Shown: piece by piece, positions 7,017-15,566 of the stretch
Position numbering within the stretch: the stretch's first letter is position 1
Layout of the letters: the number at the start of each line of letters is the position of its first letter
Origin: Collinsella sp.
GTDB lineage: Bacteria > Actinomycetota > Coriobacteriia > Coriobacteriales > Coriobacteriaceae
Reading direction: 5' to 3'
Assembly: GCA_019419555.1 (NCBI GenBank)
Contig: DXZR01000005.1
Coordinates: forward strand, 55,370-93,815
DNA length: 38,446 nt
Program-made: the position numbers and the translations under genes
Notes under the pieces: model-generated
The model's input: the letters and a program-made list of their open reading frames with translations, nothing else
Database searches by the model: none
Told to the model about the DNA's origin: nothing

Positions 7017-8317
7017 TCGTCCACCTCCTCTTGTGTGAGCGTCCCCGACCGCAGGCCTTCTGCGATAAACGGCGGCTCGCGGTCAAGCGTCCAGGTGCGC
7101 TCGGCGGCATCGAACGTCACATAGCGCTCGAGCTCTACGCCGCCCGATGCGGCGCGTCGCACCCCCGAATACGAGGAGACGAAGCGCCTGCCATCGGCGT
7201 GGCGCTCGGACATCACGATACCGTCGAGTGCCATGGCAATCTGCTCCTCGATGAGCTCGCTCGGCAGATCGATGCCATAACGTGCAAGCAACGTCAGACG
7301 CACCACGGTCTCCTGTTCTGAACCCGCATGAAGCGTGGTGAGCGACCCGTCGTGGCCCGTGTTCATGGCCTGCAACATGTCGCAGCACTCGGCACCGCGC
7401 ACCTCGCCCACCACGATGCGGTCGGGGCGCATGCGCAGGGCATTAGTCACCAGGTCGCGGATCGTCACCGCGCCCTCGCCCTCAATTGAAGCCTCGCGCG
7501 CCTCTAGGCGCACCACGTGCGGATGATGCGCAAACTTGAGCTCGGCAGAGTCCTCGATCGTCACGATGCGCTCGCCGGTGGAAATCTCACATGACAACGC
7601 GTTGAGCAGGGTGGTCTTACCAGATCCCGTGCCTCCCGCAACCGCCAAGTCCTGTCGCAGCGACACCGCACACGACAGCAGCTGCGCATACCAAAGCGGC
7701 AGCGATCCCAACCCCACGAGCTCGTCCAGCGAGCAGATACGGTCCGAGAACTTTCGGATGGTGAGAATCGGTCCGTCAATCGCCACAGGCGGAATCACCG
7801 CGTTGACGCGATAGCCCGTTTTAAGGCGGGCGTTGACGATGGGGCTGCGCTCGTCGATACGGCGGCCAAGTGGCGAGATAATGCGGTCGATAAGCACACG
7901 GATCTGCTCATCATCCTCAAACGCATGCTCGATGGGGTACAAGACGCCGCCGCGTTCAAAGAAAGCCGAGCGGCAGCCGTTGATCATGATCTCGGTAACG
8001 GTGTCGTCCTCGATGAGCGGCTGCAACGGCCCCAAGCCCACCACGTCATCCAAAATCTCGTCGATGATGGCCTCGCGCTCGGGCGTCGCGAGATCGGTCG
8101 GCTCCTCAACATTGAGCGCCGCCTCCACCGCAGGACGCAATTCCGAGCGGGCAAGTGCCGGGTCGATATAGGCGCTGATACGCGCCACTTCGTCGTAACC
8201 CATGCGGTCCATCACGGCGCGCTTGGTGCGTCGTTTCACGGCGCGGCGACGCCCCGCATCTACAGGCGCTGCCGCCGCCGCAGCGCCGGCAGCCTTAATC
8301 CTCGTTTGCAGGCTCAT
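6989..8317 (-). CDS. tadA: Tad pilus assembly ATPase TadA/CpaF
   Basis: A 442-residue type II/IV secretion ATPase that drives pilin insertion. An N-terminal region with a basic patch is followed by the CpaF core: DEILDDVVGLGPLQPL, then Walker A GGTGSGKT at 228-235. The Asp box region TIEDSAEL, the Walker B region RIVVGEVRG near 300, and the His box MNTGHDGSLTTLHA follow. All catalytic motifs look intact. The ATG overlaps the tadZ stop by four bases. Length matches the family. Confidence 0.95.
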   Translation of the reverse strand: MSLQTRIKAAGAAAAAAPVDAGRRRAVKRRTKRAVMDRMGYDEVARISAYIDPALARSELRPAVEAALNVEEPTDLATPEREAIIDEILDDVVGLGPLQPLIEDDTVTEIMINGCRSAFFERGGVLYPIEHAFEDDEQIRVLIDRIISPLGRRIDERSPIVNARLKTGYRVNAVIPPVAIDGPILTIRKFSDRICSLDELVGLGSLPLWYAQLLSCAVSLRQDLAVAGGTGSGKTTLLNALSCEISTGERIVTIEDSAELKFAHHPHVVRLEAREASIEGEGAVTIRDLVTNALRMRPDRIVVGEVRGAECCDMLQAMNTGHDGSLTTLHAGSEQETVVRLTLLARYGIDLPSELIEEQIAMALDGIVMSERHADGRRFVSSYSGVRRAASGGVELERYVTFDAAERTWTLDREPPFIAEGLRSGTLTQEEVDEWRSLCPSS

Positions 8318-9966
8318 CGCTGATCACCCTCGTGCGACCAGGGAAGGCGGATACGCGGGCGTTCGGTGCGCATTGCACGGTCGGCGACCATATCGCTCCA
8401 AGGGCCGACGGCGCACCCCAGTTCCACGAGCATCTCGCGCGTGGCCTCGCGCACGCTGGTCGCAAAAGCGCTGGTCTGCCCCACTGCCTCGTCAGCACGC
8501 CCAAACGCCATGAGCGCGGCGAGATCCTGCCCGCCATCGGCGATACGAATCTTGGAGCTCAACGCACAGGCAATCTCAAAGCGCATAGCGACGTCCTCGT
8601 CTGCCCCGCGCGCACCGAACCGGTTGAACACGGCGCTCATACGCGTGCGCGGCACACCTACTCGACTTGCCAGTTCAATGACGCGCGACGCCGATGCCGC
8701 GGACGACACCGCCGCATCGCCAACGACCAGGCAACGGTCGCTCGCCGCCACCGCAGCCGCCACGGCGTCGCCCCAAAAGACCGAGGTATCGATAAAGACC
8801 ACGTCGGATTCGCGACGCAGGACATCAAGCAGTAGCTCCACCGGACGTGCCATGAGCTCGGCTTGCTCGGGCGCCGCGACGGGACCCCAGAGCGTAACGC
8901 CCGGCGCCACGCGCATCGATGTGGCTACGATATCCGGCTCGGTGAGCGCGCCCGCCGCCGATGGCTCGATAAGTGCCGCCATATCGCGCGGAGCATCGAC
9001 GCCTAACAAGTCGTAAAGGTTTCCAAACATCAGGTCCAGGTCGAGCACGGCGGCACGCAAGCCCAACAGCGACGATGTGTGTGCCATGGCGGCAACGATC
9101 GTCGACTTGCCGCAACCGCCCGAACCCGAAATAGCGCAGATGACTGGAGCTCGATGCGGCGGAGCGGTAGCGTCTGCCGGCGGCATCGGAGGCGGCGGGG
9201 CGGGCGTCGGTGACAGCGTCCCCGTCTCCCCCGCCGCAACCACGTGCTGCGTCCAAGCCGGCATGGCTGCTTGTTCGGTCTGCGAGGCAGGCTCGTTCTG
9301 CGCAATCTGCTCATGCTGCATCAGCGACAACTCGCCGCACCCGGCAAGGCCCTTAACTTCGTCGAGTTCATCCGCCAGATTCACGCCGTGCACGTATCCC
9401 ATATCTACTGCCGGGGAGTCGCCAGCATGCTGCGCCGGCCCTCCAGCGTCATCGTATACAAGGGGGTTCCGGGGGCGCCGACCATGCTCGGCTTCCGCTT
9501 TTCCATAATCATCAACACGCGGGCCTCTTGTAGCGCGAGGCGCCCCGGGTTCCCTATCAACAAAAGCATCGGGCTCAATCGTCATGCGCCGATCGGAATC
9601 AACCGCTCCCTCGCCCGCGCGCCCGTTGCCGCATATACTGTGTGCAGCGATGACCTCGGTCGCCCCCGCGCGAAACAGCCCCTCGATATCCGACGGATCG
9701 AGCGCTTCTATCAACACGACCACGCGACTCACGCGGCCTTCGGCCGTCAGGCGCGCAACAGTCTTGCGCACATCTTCGGTATCAAACAGAGACGCCGCGA
9801 TGATGGCAGCCCCGCGGCGCGACGGAAACGCCCGCGCCATGGAAACCAGCCCGTCCAGGTCACCCACGCGAAGCACCTGTGCACCCGCATCACGGCCCTC
9901 GACTTCCCGCTGCAACAGCCCGTAATCGCCGCACGCGCAGCACGCAAGCCAGATCGCCTTCATCAC
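8314..9966 (-). CDS. tadZ: Tad pilus localisation ATPase TadZ/CpaE
   Basis: A 550-residue MinD/ParA-type protein with three parts. Residues 1-110 form an atypical receiver-like domain. Residues 110-270 are a Pro/Ala/acidic linker ending in APPPPMPPADATAPP. Residues 275-550 are a P-loop domain with a deviant Walker A, GSGGCGKST (281-289). LDLDLMFGN follows, then VVFIDTSVFWGDA as Walker B. TadZ directs the Tad machine to its cell site. The linker is longer than in many homologues. The start is GTG at 9966 (GTGA overlap with cpaB; GGAGG six bases upstream) or the ATG next to it at 9963. Confidence 0.88.
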   Translation of the reverse strand: MMKAIWLACCACGDYGLLQREVEGRDAGAQVLRVGDLDGLVSMARAFPSRRGAAIIAASLFDTEDVRKTVARLTAEGRVSRVVVLIEALDPSDIEGLFRAGATEVIAAHSICGNGRAGEGAVDSDRRMTIEPDAFVDREPGAPRATRGPRVDDYGKAEAEHGRRPRNPLVYDDAGGPAQHAGDSPAVDMGYVHGVNLADELDEVKGLAGCGELSLMQHEQIAQNEPASQTEQAAMPAWTQHVVAAGETGTLSPTPAPPPPMPPADATAPPHRAPVICAISGSGGCGKSTIVAAMAHTSSLLGLRAAVLDLDLMFGNLYDLLGVDAPRDMAALIEPSAAGALTEPDIVATSMRVAPGVTLWGPVAAPEQAELMARPVELLLDVLRRESDVVFIDTSVFWGDAVAAAVAASDRCLVVGDAAVSSAASASRVIELASRVGVPRTRMSAVFNRFGARGADEDVAMRFEIACALSSKIRIADGGQDLAALMAFGRADEAVGQTSAFATSVREATREMLVELGCAVGPWSDMVADRAMRTERPRIRLPWSHEGDQR

Positions 9967-10622
9967 TCGTCGCCTCCGCTCTTTTTGCCGCGCGCCGTGG
10001 CGGGAATCGTCAAGCTGACCGTTCCCTTGCCCGAGGCTCCCAGCAGTTCCTTGACGTCTTCGGGGTCAGCCGCCAGCGTCACCCATTCGATCTTGCCCTC
10101 GCGCGTGGCACCGGAATCCTCACTGGTATCGATCACGTACGCGCCGCACAGCCGATCGGTCACGCCGTCTTTTTGCACATACACATCCACGTAGCTGCCC
10201 ACGCCCGTAGCACCGCCGACCGAGTGCTCGGCATCGACCGCCACCGAAACGGCGACCTTGCCCTTAGGCACCTCGAGCTTGCGGCTCTCGGCCTTGGTGT
10301 AGACATTGCAGATCACGGCGTTTTTGGGAATACGCGAAGTCGTCACGTCGCCGCGCACCTGGCGCAGCTCGGTCGCTGCGTCACGCGGCAGCAGGCTCGT
10401 CAGCCATTCCTGGGTTATGACATTGGTCTCATCGAGGGTCTCGCCCACATCGATATCGCGCGCCGCGACGCAAACTTCGACGCGATCGCCACCGTACTTG
10501 GCCAAGGTCTCAGCCTGGACCTGTTCGGCTTGCGAGCGGATCGACGAGCCGTAAACCATGCAGAGCAGAGCAGCGAGCACGCCCGCGACCAGACTGATGG
10601 CGATGCGCTTGTTCTTGTTCAC
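9963..10622 (-). CDS. cpaB: CpaB/RcpC-type SAF-domain protein, first gene of the Tad operon
   Basis: A 219-residue protein with an N-terminal membrane helix (RIAISLVAGVLAALLCMVYG). A SAF domain follows: RVEVCVAARDIDVGETLDETNV, then RGDVTTSRIPKNAVICNV. The next segment, KVAVSVAVDAEHSVGGATGVGSYVDVY, is the RcpC/CpaB core. In Gram-negatives the protein supports the outer secretin; here, with no secretin gene, it presumably works at the cell wall. I chose the GTG at 10622 because GAGAGGAG sits five bases ahead; the ATG at 10637 has no ribosome site. Confidence 0.87.
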   Translation of the reverse strand: MNKNKRIAISLVAGVLAALLCMVYGSSIRSQAEQVQAETLAKYGGDRVEVCVAARDIDVGETLDETNVITQEWLTSLLPRDAATELRQVRGDVTTSRIPKNAVICNVYTKAESRKLEVPKGKVAVSVAVDAEHSVGGATGVGSYVDVYVQKDGVTDRLCGAYVIDTSEDSGATREGKIEWVTLAADPEDVKELLGASGKGTVSLTIPATARGKKSGGDE

Positions 10623-10732
10623 GGCCGCTCCTCTCATGGCAGTGCCGGGCGAATGCCCGTACCACCATTGTCTGGGCGGTCAGAGTGCAAAGCGGCGCAA
10701 TCGCAATCTTGGTTTTCGATGTCAAACCAATC

Positions 10733-10792
10733 GCTGACCAAAAGCTGACCAGCCCGTCAAGCTCGTGGCAAGGTTTTGGTCAGCACGTCAGC
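10733..10792 (-). promoter_or_regulatory. Repeated GGTCAGC boxes upstream of the Tad operon
   Basis: GCTGACCAAAA (10733-10743) and TTTTGGTCAGC (10774-10784) form a perfect 11-base inverted repeat, 30 bases apart. Additional GCTGACC (10744-10750) and GTCAGC (10787-10792) units flank or lie within it. Just downstream on the minus strand is a perfect -35 TTGACA (about 10717-10722); the -10 is weak (GATTGC at a 17-base spacing). Four copies of one half-site suggest an operator array controlling pilus expression. Confidence 0.5.
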
Positions 10793-10822
10793 AAACTGCA
10801 TGTTTCGAGGCTTTTCCACAGC

Positions 10823-10856
10823 AAAAAAGCCGTCTCCCGAACAGTTGGGAGACGGC
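10823..10856 (-). terminator. Terminator of rsgA
   Basis: GCCGTCTCCC/GGGAGACGGC (10829-10838 with 10847-10856), followed on the minus strand by TTTTTT (10823-10828), 18 bases after the rsgA stop. It separates rsgA from the Tad operon. Confidence 0.9.
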
Positions 10857-10874
10857 TGTCATAGGAAAAATCAA

Positions 10875-12059
10875 TTACAGATGGACATCGGGATCGAGCA
10901 TTTGAGCACTCACGCGCATGGATGACGCCAGGTTTTGGAACGTTTCCAGACGCAGGCTATCGATCTGCCCGGCGTCCTCGGCCTCGCGAACGGCGCAGCC
11001 CGGCTCATGGACATGCGTGCAATCGCCAAACCGGCACGCGCGCGATGCCTCGACAATCTCGGGGAAAGCGCGCGCCAGACCCCGCTCGTGACCCACGAGC
11101 GGCAGGCTACGCAGGCCCGGGGCATCGGCGATCACGCCGGCGTCGCCCGGCAGTGCCACCATCACGCGCGCGACGGTAGTGTGACGGCCCTGATCGTCGC
11201 GTTCGCGCACACCGCCGGTCGCCAACGTATCGTGGCCCAGCAGCGCATTGAGCAGCGTCGACTTGCCGGCACCCGACTCGCCCAGAATCATGGCGCAGCT
11301 CCCGGCGGGCACGCAGGCACGGACCTCGTCCAGGCCGCGGCCCTCGGCAGAGGACGTCACGATCACGCGCACGTCCGGACCCACCAGGCGGCGCACGCGG
11401 TCCAGATCGCGCTCGAGTTCCTCGGCATCGCAGCGGTCAGCTTTGGTGAGTACCACCACCGGTTCGGCATCGCAGTCGAGCGCCAACACCAGCGAGCGCG
11501 CCACGCGGTCGAGCAGCACCTCGCCGGCACCGAGCGCCTGCACGATTAGCACGCTATCCACGTTGGAGCAGAGCACCTGACGCTCCCCGCGGGCACGGCC
11601 GCGCCAACGCTCAAAGCTCGTACGGCGCGGCAGCACGCACTCAATCACGCCCATATCGTGCCCGGGAGCGCGGCGCACCGCCACACGATCGCCCACGGCA
11701 GGCAGCAGGACCTCGTCCTCGCCGCGTGACTTGGCAAACCCCACAGCATGCTCGGCACGAAACGTGTCATCGGCAGTCGCCACCAGTGGAAACCCGCGAT
11801 CCAAGCGCACCACGGCGCCAAGCTGCATCTGCTCGGGCTCCTCGGCATGTGCGCAGAAATCATCAAAGGCAGCCTGCTGGGCTTCATCGACCGGCAGGTC
11901 ATCAAACGCCGGAACATCCTGCAGCGCGTCGAGCCCCGGCACGCTTGCCAGCAGCTCCTCAGCAGGTGCGGGAGCCTCGGTCGCGAGCTTCCGACGACGA
12001 TCGCGCTTAGCCCGCGCCCCCGTCGTCTTTTTCTTCGCCTTAGCCTTAGCCTTAGCCAC
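10875..12059 (-). CDS. rsgA: Ribosome small subunit-dependent GTPase A
   Basis: A 394-residue circularly permuted GTPase that acts in 30S ribosome maturation. An OB-fold lies at about 80-145, then the GTPase motifs in permuted order: G4 TKAD (205-208), G1 GESGAGKST (260-268), G3 DAPG (312-315). A C-terminal zinc site follows, C342-x4-C347-x-H349-x5-C355, the family spacing. The N-terminus carries an extra Lys/Ala tract and a 70-residue acidic segment that most RsgA proteins lack; the DNA there is a short tandem repeat. The GTG at 12059 is chosen for its GGGAGG site five bases upstream. The gene appears to be a single unit bounded by terminators. Confidence 0.93.
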   Translation of the reverse strand: MAKAKAKAKKKTTGARAKRDRRRKLATEAPAPAEELLASVPGLDALQDVPAFDDLPVDEAQQAAFDDFCAHAEEPEQMQLGAVVRLDRGFPLVATADDTFRAEHAVGFAKSRGEDEVLLPAVGDRVAVRRAPGHDMGVIECVLPRRTSFERWRGRARGERQVLCSNVDSVLIVQALGAGEVLLDRVARSLVLALDCDAEPVVVLTKADRCDAEELERDLDRVRRLVGPDVRVIVTSSAEGRGLDEVRACVPAGSCAMILGESGAGKSTLLNALLGHDTLATGGVRERDDQGRHTTVARVMVALPGDAGVIADAPGLRSLPLVGHERGLARAFPEIVEASRACRFGDCTHVHEPGCAVREAEDAGQIDSLRLETFQNLASSMRVSAQMLDPDVHL

Positions 12060-12107
12060 AAACGCCTCCCAGCACCAAAAATCACAACTGAGCAGGTATT
12101 TTCCCAC

Positions 12108-12143
12108 AAAAAAGAGTCGGTCGAGCAAATGCTCGACCGACTC
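12108..12143 (-). terminator. Strong hairpin terminator, repeat unit 1
   Basis: GAGTCGGTCGAGCA/TGCTCGACCGACTC (12114-12127 with 12130-12143) followed on the minus strand by TTTTTT. It lies directly upstream of rsgA and would stop transcription from the ATPase side. Confidence 0.8.
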
Positions 12144-12350
12144 ACACACTTTCCCTCAGCCTTTATCATCCACACGGGAGAAAAGTCAGCAACGTCACCG
12201 CAGGGCCCGCCCGCCGAGAGGGGTTTCCAAAGGGCACATCCTTTATTCAAAACGAGCGGCCGAGCAATTGCTCGGCCGCTCACCTTCTTTCCCTCAGCCC
12301 TTTTTCATCCGCGCGGGAGAAAAGCCAGTAAGGATACCGTAGGGCCCACC
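12114..12350 (-). repeat. Two tandem copies of a structured, possibly RNA-encoding element
   Basis: Unit 1 (12114-12213) and unit 2 (12254-12350) each have a long hairpin next to a conserved stretch of about 63 bases (12149-12213 and 12287-12350). That stretch starts CTTTCCCTCAGCC and includes CGGGAGAAAAG and AGGGCCC, roughly 80% identical between copies. The hairpin stems differ at several positions, but the changes keep base pairing: GAGTCGGTCGAGCA in unit 1, GAGCGGCCGAGCA in unit 2. No protein is encoded. This is the pattern of a duplicated small RNA or a structured mobile repeat; which is unknown. Confidence 0.6.
12249..12281 (-). terminator. Terminator-like palindrome, repeat unit 2
   Basis: A perfect 28-base palindrome at 12254-12281 (arm GAGCGGCCGAGCAA) followed by GTTTTG on the minus strand. 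The T-run is shorter than that of unit 1. Confidence 0.6.
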
Positions 12351-12430
12351 CTGGGAGTGTTTTCTTCTGAGCGATCCCGCAGCGCGAAGCGCGAGGACCA
12401 GCGAAGAAGAAAACACGCAGGGGCGGGCCC
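12342..12430. repeat. Long imperfect inverted repeat downstream of the ATPase gene
   Basis: GTGTTTTCTTCT (12357-12368) pairs perfectly with AGAAGAAAACAC (12405-12416). Outside it, GGGCCCACCCTG (12342-12353) pairs with CAGGGGCGGGCCC (12418-12430) with few mismatches. The interior holds a small GCGC-GAA-GCGC hairpin. It lies 12 bases after the ATPase stop and has no T-run of terminator type. It shares GGGCCC(G/A)CCC with the two repeat units next to it. Confidence 0.6.
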
Positions 12431-12442
12431 GGACAGGTTAAC

Positions 12443-15124
12443 TTACTCCTTCTCGACCGCGCGCATGATCGCCTTGTAGATCTCCATCAGCGGGATGATC
12501 AGGAAGGCCAGGCCCAGGGCAGCGACAACGCCCTTGAGCTCAAGCGTCACGGGGCCAAAGAACATCTCGGCAAGCGTCGGCTGCACGGTCACGATCACCG
12601 TCAGCACCAGTGCCAGCGCGGCGGAAGCCCACAGCCACTTGTTCTGCTTCTTCATGGTGAACAGCGACGCACGACGGCTGCGCATATTGAAGCAGTGGAA
12701 AATCTCGACCATGTTGAGCGTGATGAACGCCATCATCACGCCTTCCTCGTCGGCATTGCCGGCGATCATATCGGCGATGTGGATGTAGCCCATGTCAAAG
12801 TACACGCCCACAAAGAAGCTCGCCAGCACCAGCGCGGTGATGATTAGGCCCTGGACCACGCAGTCCAGACCCATATGTCCGGCAAAGACACCGTCCTTGG
12901 CGTTGCGCGGCTTGCGCTTCATGATGTCGCCCTCGGCATCCTCCATGCCCAGCGCAAGCGCGGGGAAGCAGTCGGTGACCAGGTTCACCCACAGCAGCTG
13001 CACCGGCTGGAAGATGGTAAAGCCGATGAGCGTGGCGATAAACACCGAGAACACCTCGGCAAGGTTGGCCGAAAGCAGGAACTGGATGACCTTGCGGATG
13101 TTGTCGTAGATGCGACGACCCTCTTCGCAGGCGCCGATGATGGTAGCGAAGTTGTCATCGGCAAGTACCATGTCGGCGACGTTCTTGGTGACGTCGGTAC
13201 CGGTGATGCCCATACCAACGCCAATGTCGGCGCGCTTGATGGACGGGGCGTCGTTGACGCCATCGCCCGTCATGGCCACGATCTGGTCGCGCGACTTCCA
13301 AGCCTCGACGATGCGTGTCTTGTGCTCGGGCTGGACGCGGGCGTACACGCCGTAGTCCTCGATGTGCGCGTCGAGTTCCTCGTCGCTCATGCGATCGAGG
13401 TCGGCACCGGTAATGGCATGGCTGCGATCGGTGACGATGCCCAGCTGCTTGGCGATGGCCACGGCGGTGTCGATGTGGTCGCCCGTGATCATGACGGTGC
13501 GGATACCGGCATCGTGCGCCTCGCGGATGGCGTCGGCGACCTCGGGACGAACCGGGTCAATCATGCCGGACAGGCCGCAGAAGACCAGGTCATGCTCGAG
13601 CGCAGCGGGACTGCAGTCGGCCGGGACCTCGGTGTAGGTGCGGCTTGCCAGCGCCAGCACGCGCAGGGCCTCGTCGGCCATGGCCTTGTTGGCGGCCACG
13701 AGCTCGGCACGACGTTCCTCGGTCAGGGGGACAACCTTATCGCCCTCGTAGATATGGGTGCACAGGCCGATCACCACGTCGGGCGCGCCCTTGGTGTACT
13801 GCTCGTACTCGCCATCCAGGGTCTCGACGACCACGGACATCATCTTACGGCCCGAGTCGAACGGGGCCTCGCCCACGCGCGGGTGCTCGGCAGTCAGGCC
13901 AGTAAGACCAGCCTTGCCGGCATCGTTGACGAGCGCGCACTCAGTCGGCTCACCAACGGCCTCGCCCAGGTCCTCGTCCCACTGGGCATCGGAGCACAGC
14001 GCCATACCGGCCAGGAACTTCTCCTTAGGCGCAGCGAGCTCGTGCTTGACGACGGTCATCTTGTTTTGGGTAAGGGTACCGGTCTTGTCGGAGCAGATGG
14101 TCTGCGTGCAGCCAAGGGTCTCGACGGCAGAGAGCTTGCGGATAATCGCCTGGCGCTTGGCCATTTTGGTCACGCCGAGCGAAAGCACGATAGTCACGAC
14201 GGCAACCAGACCCTCAGGGATGGCGGCGACGGCAAGCGAGACAGCGACCATAAAGGTATCGAGCAGCGCGGTCGGGTCGGTGAGAACGTTGCCCACGCCG
14301 TGGCGGATGATGTCGACGCCAAAGATAACGACGCAGATGACGATAACCATGATAGTGAGGATGCGGCTGAGCTCGGCAAGCTTCACCTGCAGCGGCGTGA
14401 GCTCTTCCTTGGCCTCGGCCAGGGCGCCGGCGATCTTACCCATCTCGGTGTTCATACCGGTACCGACTACGACGGCGCGGCCACGGCCGTATACCACGGT
14501 GGAGCCCATGTAGCACATGTTCTTGCGGTCGCCGAGCGGCACGTCGTCGGTGCCGGCGGCGAGCTCGATCACGTTGGCATGCTTCTCGACGGGCACGGAC
14601 TCGCCGGTAAGGGCGGCCTCCTCGATCTTCATCGTGGCGCTCTCGAGCACGCGGCAGTCGGCCGGGACGGAGTCGCCCGCCTCGAGCATGATCACGTCAC
14701 CGGGCACGAGCTCGGCGCTCGGCAGGTGCACGAGCTTGCCGTCGCGCAGCACCTTGGACTGCGCCGCGCTCATCTCCTGCAGGGCCTCGAGAGCCTCCTC
14801 GCTTTTAGCCTCCTGGACCACGCCCAGCACCGAGTTGACGATAACGACGAACATGATGATGGCGACATCGGCAAAGTCCGCCTCGCCCTTGACCATGCCC
14901 GTGAGCGCGCTGATGACGGCGGCAACGATCAGCATGATGACCATGGGGTCGGCCATCTGCTCAAAGAAGCGCTTCCACAACGGCGTCTTCTCGGCTTCCT
15001 CGAGCTTGTTAGGGCCTGTCTTGGCGAGGCGCGACGACGCCTCGTCGTTGCTCAGGCCGAGGTTCTCATCGACACCTTGGTCGCTGAGTACCTCCGCCGC
15101 GGCGGACAGGTATTCCTTTTGCAT
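12443..15124 (-). CDS. Calcium-transporting P-type ATPase (P2 type)
   Basis: An 893-residue membrane pump that most likely exports Ca2+ at the expense of ATP. It starts with a cation-ATPase N-domain, then the actuator motif TGES (173-176). Next comes PEGL in helix M4 (303-306), the phosphorylation motif DKTGTLTQ with D346, and the hinge MTGDGVNDAPS. The M6 segment NLVTDCFPALALG carries the N-x-x-T-D calcium ligands seen in SERCA-type pumps. About ten membrane helices can be seen, and the length is normal for the family. AGGAGGGG precedes the ATG. It stands alone, with a hairpin-rich region downstream. Other divalent cations, such as Mn2+, cannot be excluded. Confidence 0.9.
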   Translation of the reverse strand: MQKEYLSAAAEVLSDQGVDENLGLSNDEASSRLAKTGPNKLEEAEKTPLWKRFFEQMADPMVIMLIVAAVISALTGMVKGEADFADVAIIMFVVIVNSVLGVVQEAKSEEALEALQEMSAAQSKVLRDGKLVHLPSAELVPGDVIMLEAGDSVPADCRVLESATMKIEEAALTGESVPVEKHANVIELAAGTDDVPLGDRKNMCYMGSTVVYGRGRAVVVGTGMNTEMGKIAGALAEAKEELTPLQVKLAELSRILTIMVIVICVVIFGVDIIRHGVGNVLTDPTALLDTFMVAVSLAVAAIPEGLVAVVTIVLSLGVTKMAKRQAIIRKLSAVETLGCTQTICSDKTGTLTQNKMTVVKHELAAPKEKFLAGMALCSDAQWDEDLGEAVGEPTECALVNDAGKAGLTGLTAEHPRVGEAPFDSGRKMMSVVVETLDGEYEQYTKGAPDVVIGLCTHIYEGDKVVPLTEERRAELVAANKAMADEALRVLALASRTYTEVPADCSPAALEHDLVFCGLSGMIDPVRPEVADAIREAHDAGIRTVMITGDHIDTAVAIAKQLGIVTDRSHAITGADLDRMSDEELDAHIEDYGVYARVQPEHKTRIVEAWKSRDQIVAMTGDGVNDAPSIKRADIGVGMGITGTDVTKNVADMVLADDNFATIIGACEEGRRIYDNIRKVIQFLLSANLAEVFSVFIATLIGFTIFQPVQLLWVNLVTDCFPALALGMEDAEGDIMKRKPRNAKDGVFAGHMGLDCVVQGLIITALVLASFFVGVYFDMGYIHIADMIAGNADEEGVMMAFITLNMVEIFHCFNMRSRRASLFTMKKQNKWLWASAALALVLTVIVTVQPTLAEMFFGPVTLELKGVVAALGLAFLIIPLMEIYKAIMRAVEKE

Positions 15125-15497
15125 ATAGAGTCCCCTCCTGGGATTCGGGCCACTCAGCAGATTGATGCCCGATCATAATTCCCAAGAGAAGGGCAAGGGC
15201 TCATCAAGGCTGCCGTGCTGAGCGGCAGTTGATAGTGGAGCTATGGTACCCCAAAGCGGTGCGTCTAGCCAAAACATTCCAATTGGAAACACGGCTCGAG
15301 TGCAACGATGCAGACCGTGTGATGCTCAACATTGATAAAACGTTTTTTCTTCGGCGCATCGTCAAACTGAAATATCGCCCAGATAGCAGCGGTCAGAACG
15401 GTTGGTAAAGATTTTTCATATACCGTTTTTACCGCAAAAAATGAACTTCTAATTCGGCATACGGTCGATTTTTGGGGGTATTCGGTCGTCATTTCGT
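15125..15497. other. Divergent intergenic region between the ATPase and pyk
   Basis: No convincing gene. It holds the ribosome site of the ATPase, a hairpin CTGCCG/CGGCAG (about 15212-15234), and a TATGAT-like -10 box on the minus strand near 15169-15174 without a good -35. AT-rich sequence toward pyk contains repeated CGGT/ACCG units. A 75-codon minus-strand frame here lacks a ribosome site and coding character. Confidence 0.5.
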
Positions 15498-15503
15498 TAT
15501 AAT
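15498..15503 (+). promoter_or_regulatory. -10 element of the pyk promoter
   Basis: A perfect TATAAT, 64 bases before the pyk start. The -35 at 17 bases upstream is weak, so this is a -10-dominant promoter candidate. Confidence 0.6.
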
Positions 15504-15566
15504 CATCTCAGTTTTATTTCTTATGGTTTATCTATCAGCGCAAGACGATGTCAGATGGAGGTCTGA

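Noticed and set aside
10623..10637. The ATG at 10637 as start of cpaB
   Set aside because: Its downstream bases contain the ribosome site for the GTG at 10622, and it has none of its own.
12108..12430. A CRISPR array
   Set aside because: Only two long imperfect repeats with terminator hairpins; no short regular repeats with equal spacers.
12875..15178. A 767-codon open frame on the plus strand over the P-type ATPase
   Set aside because: A shadow of the ATPase gene; His/Gly/Asp-rich composition without domain structure.
15265..15492. A 75-codon minus-strand frame in the pyk/ATPase gap
   Set aside because: No ribosome site, no similarity, and it overlaps the pyk promoter region.
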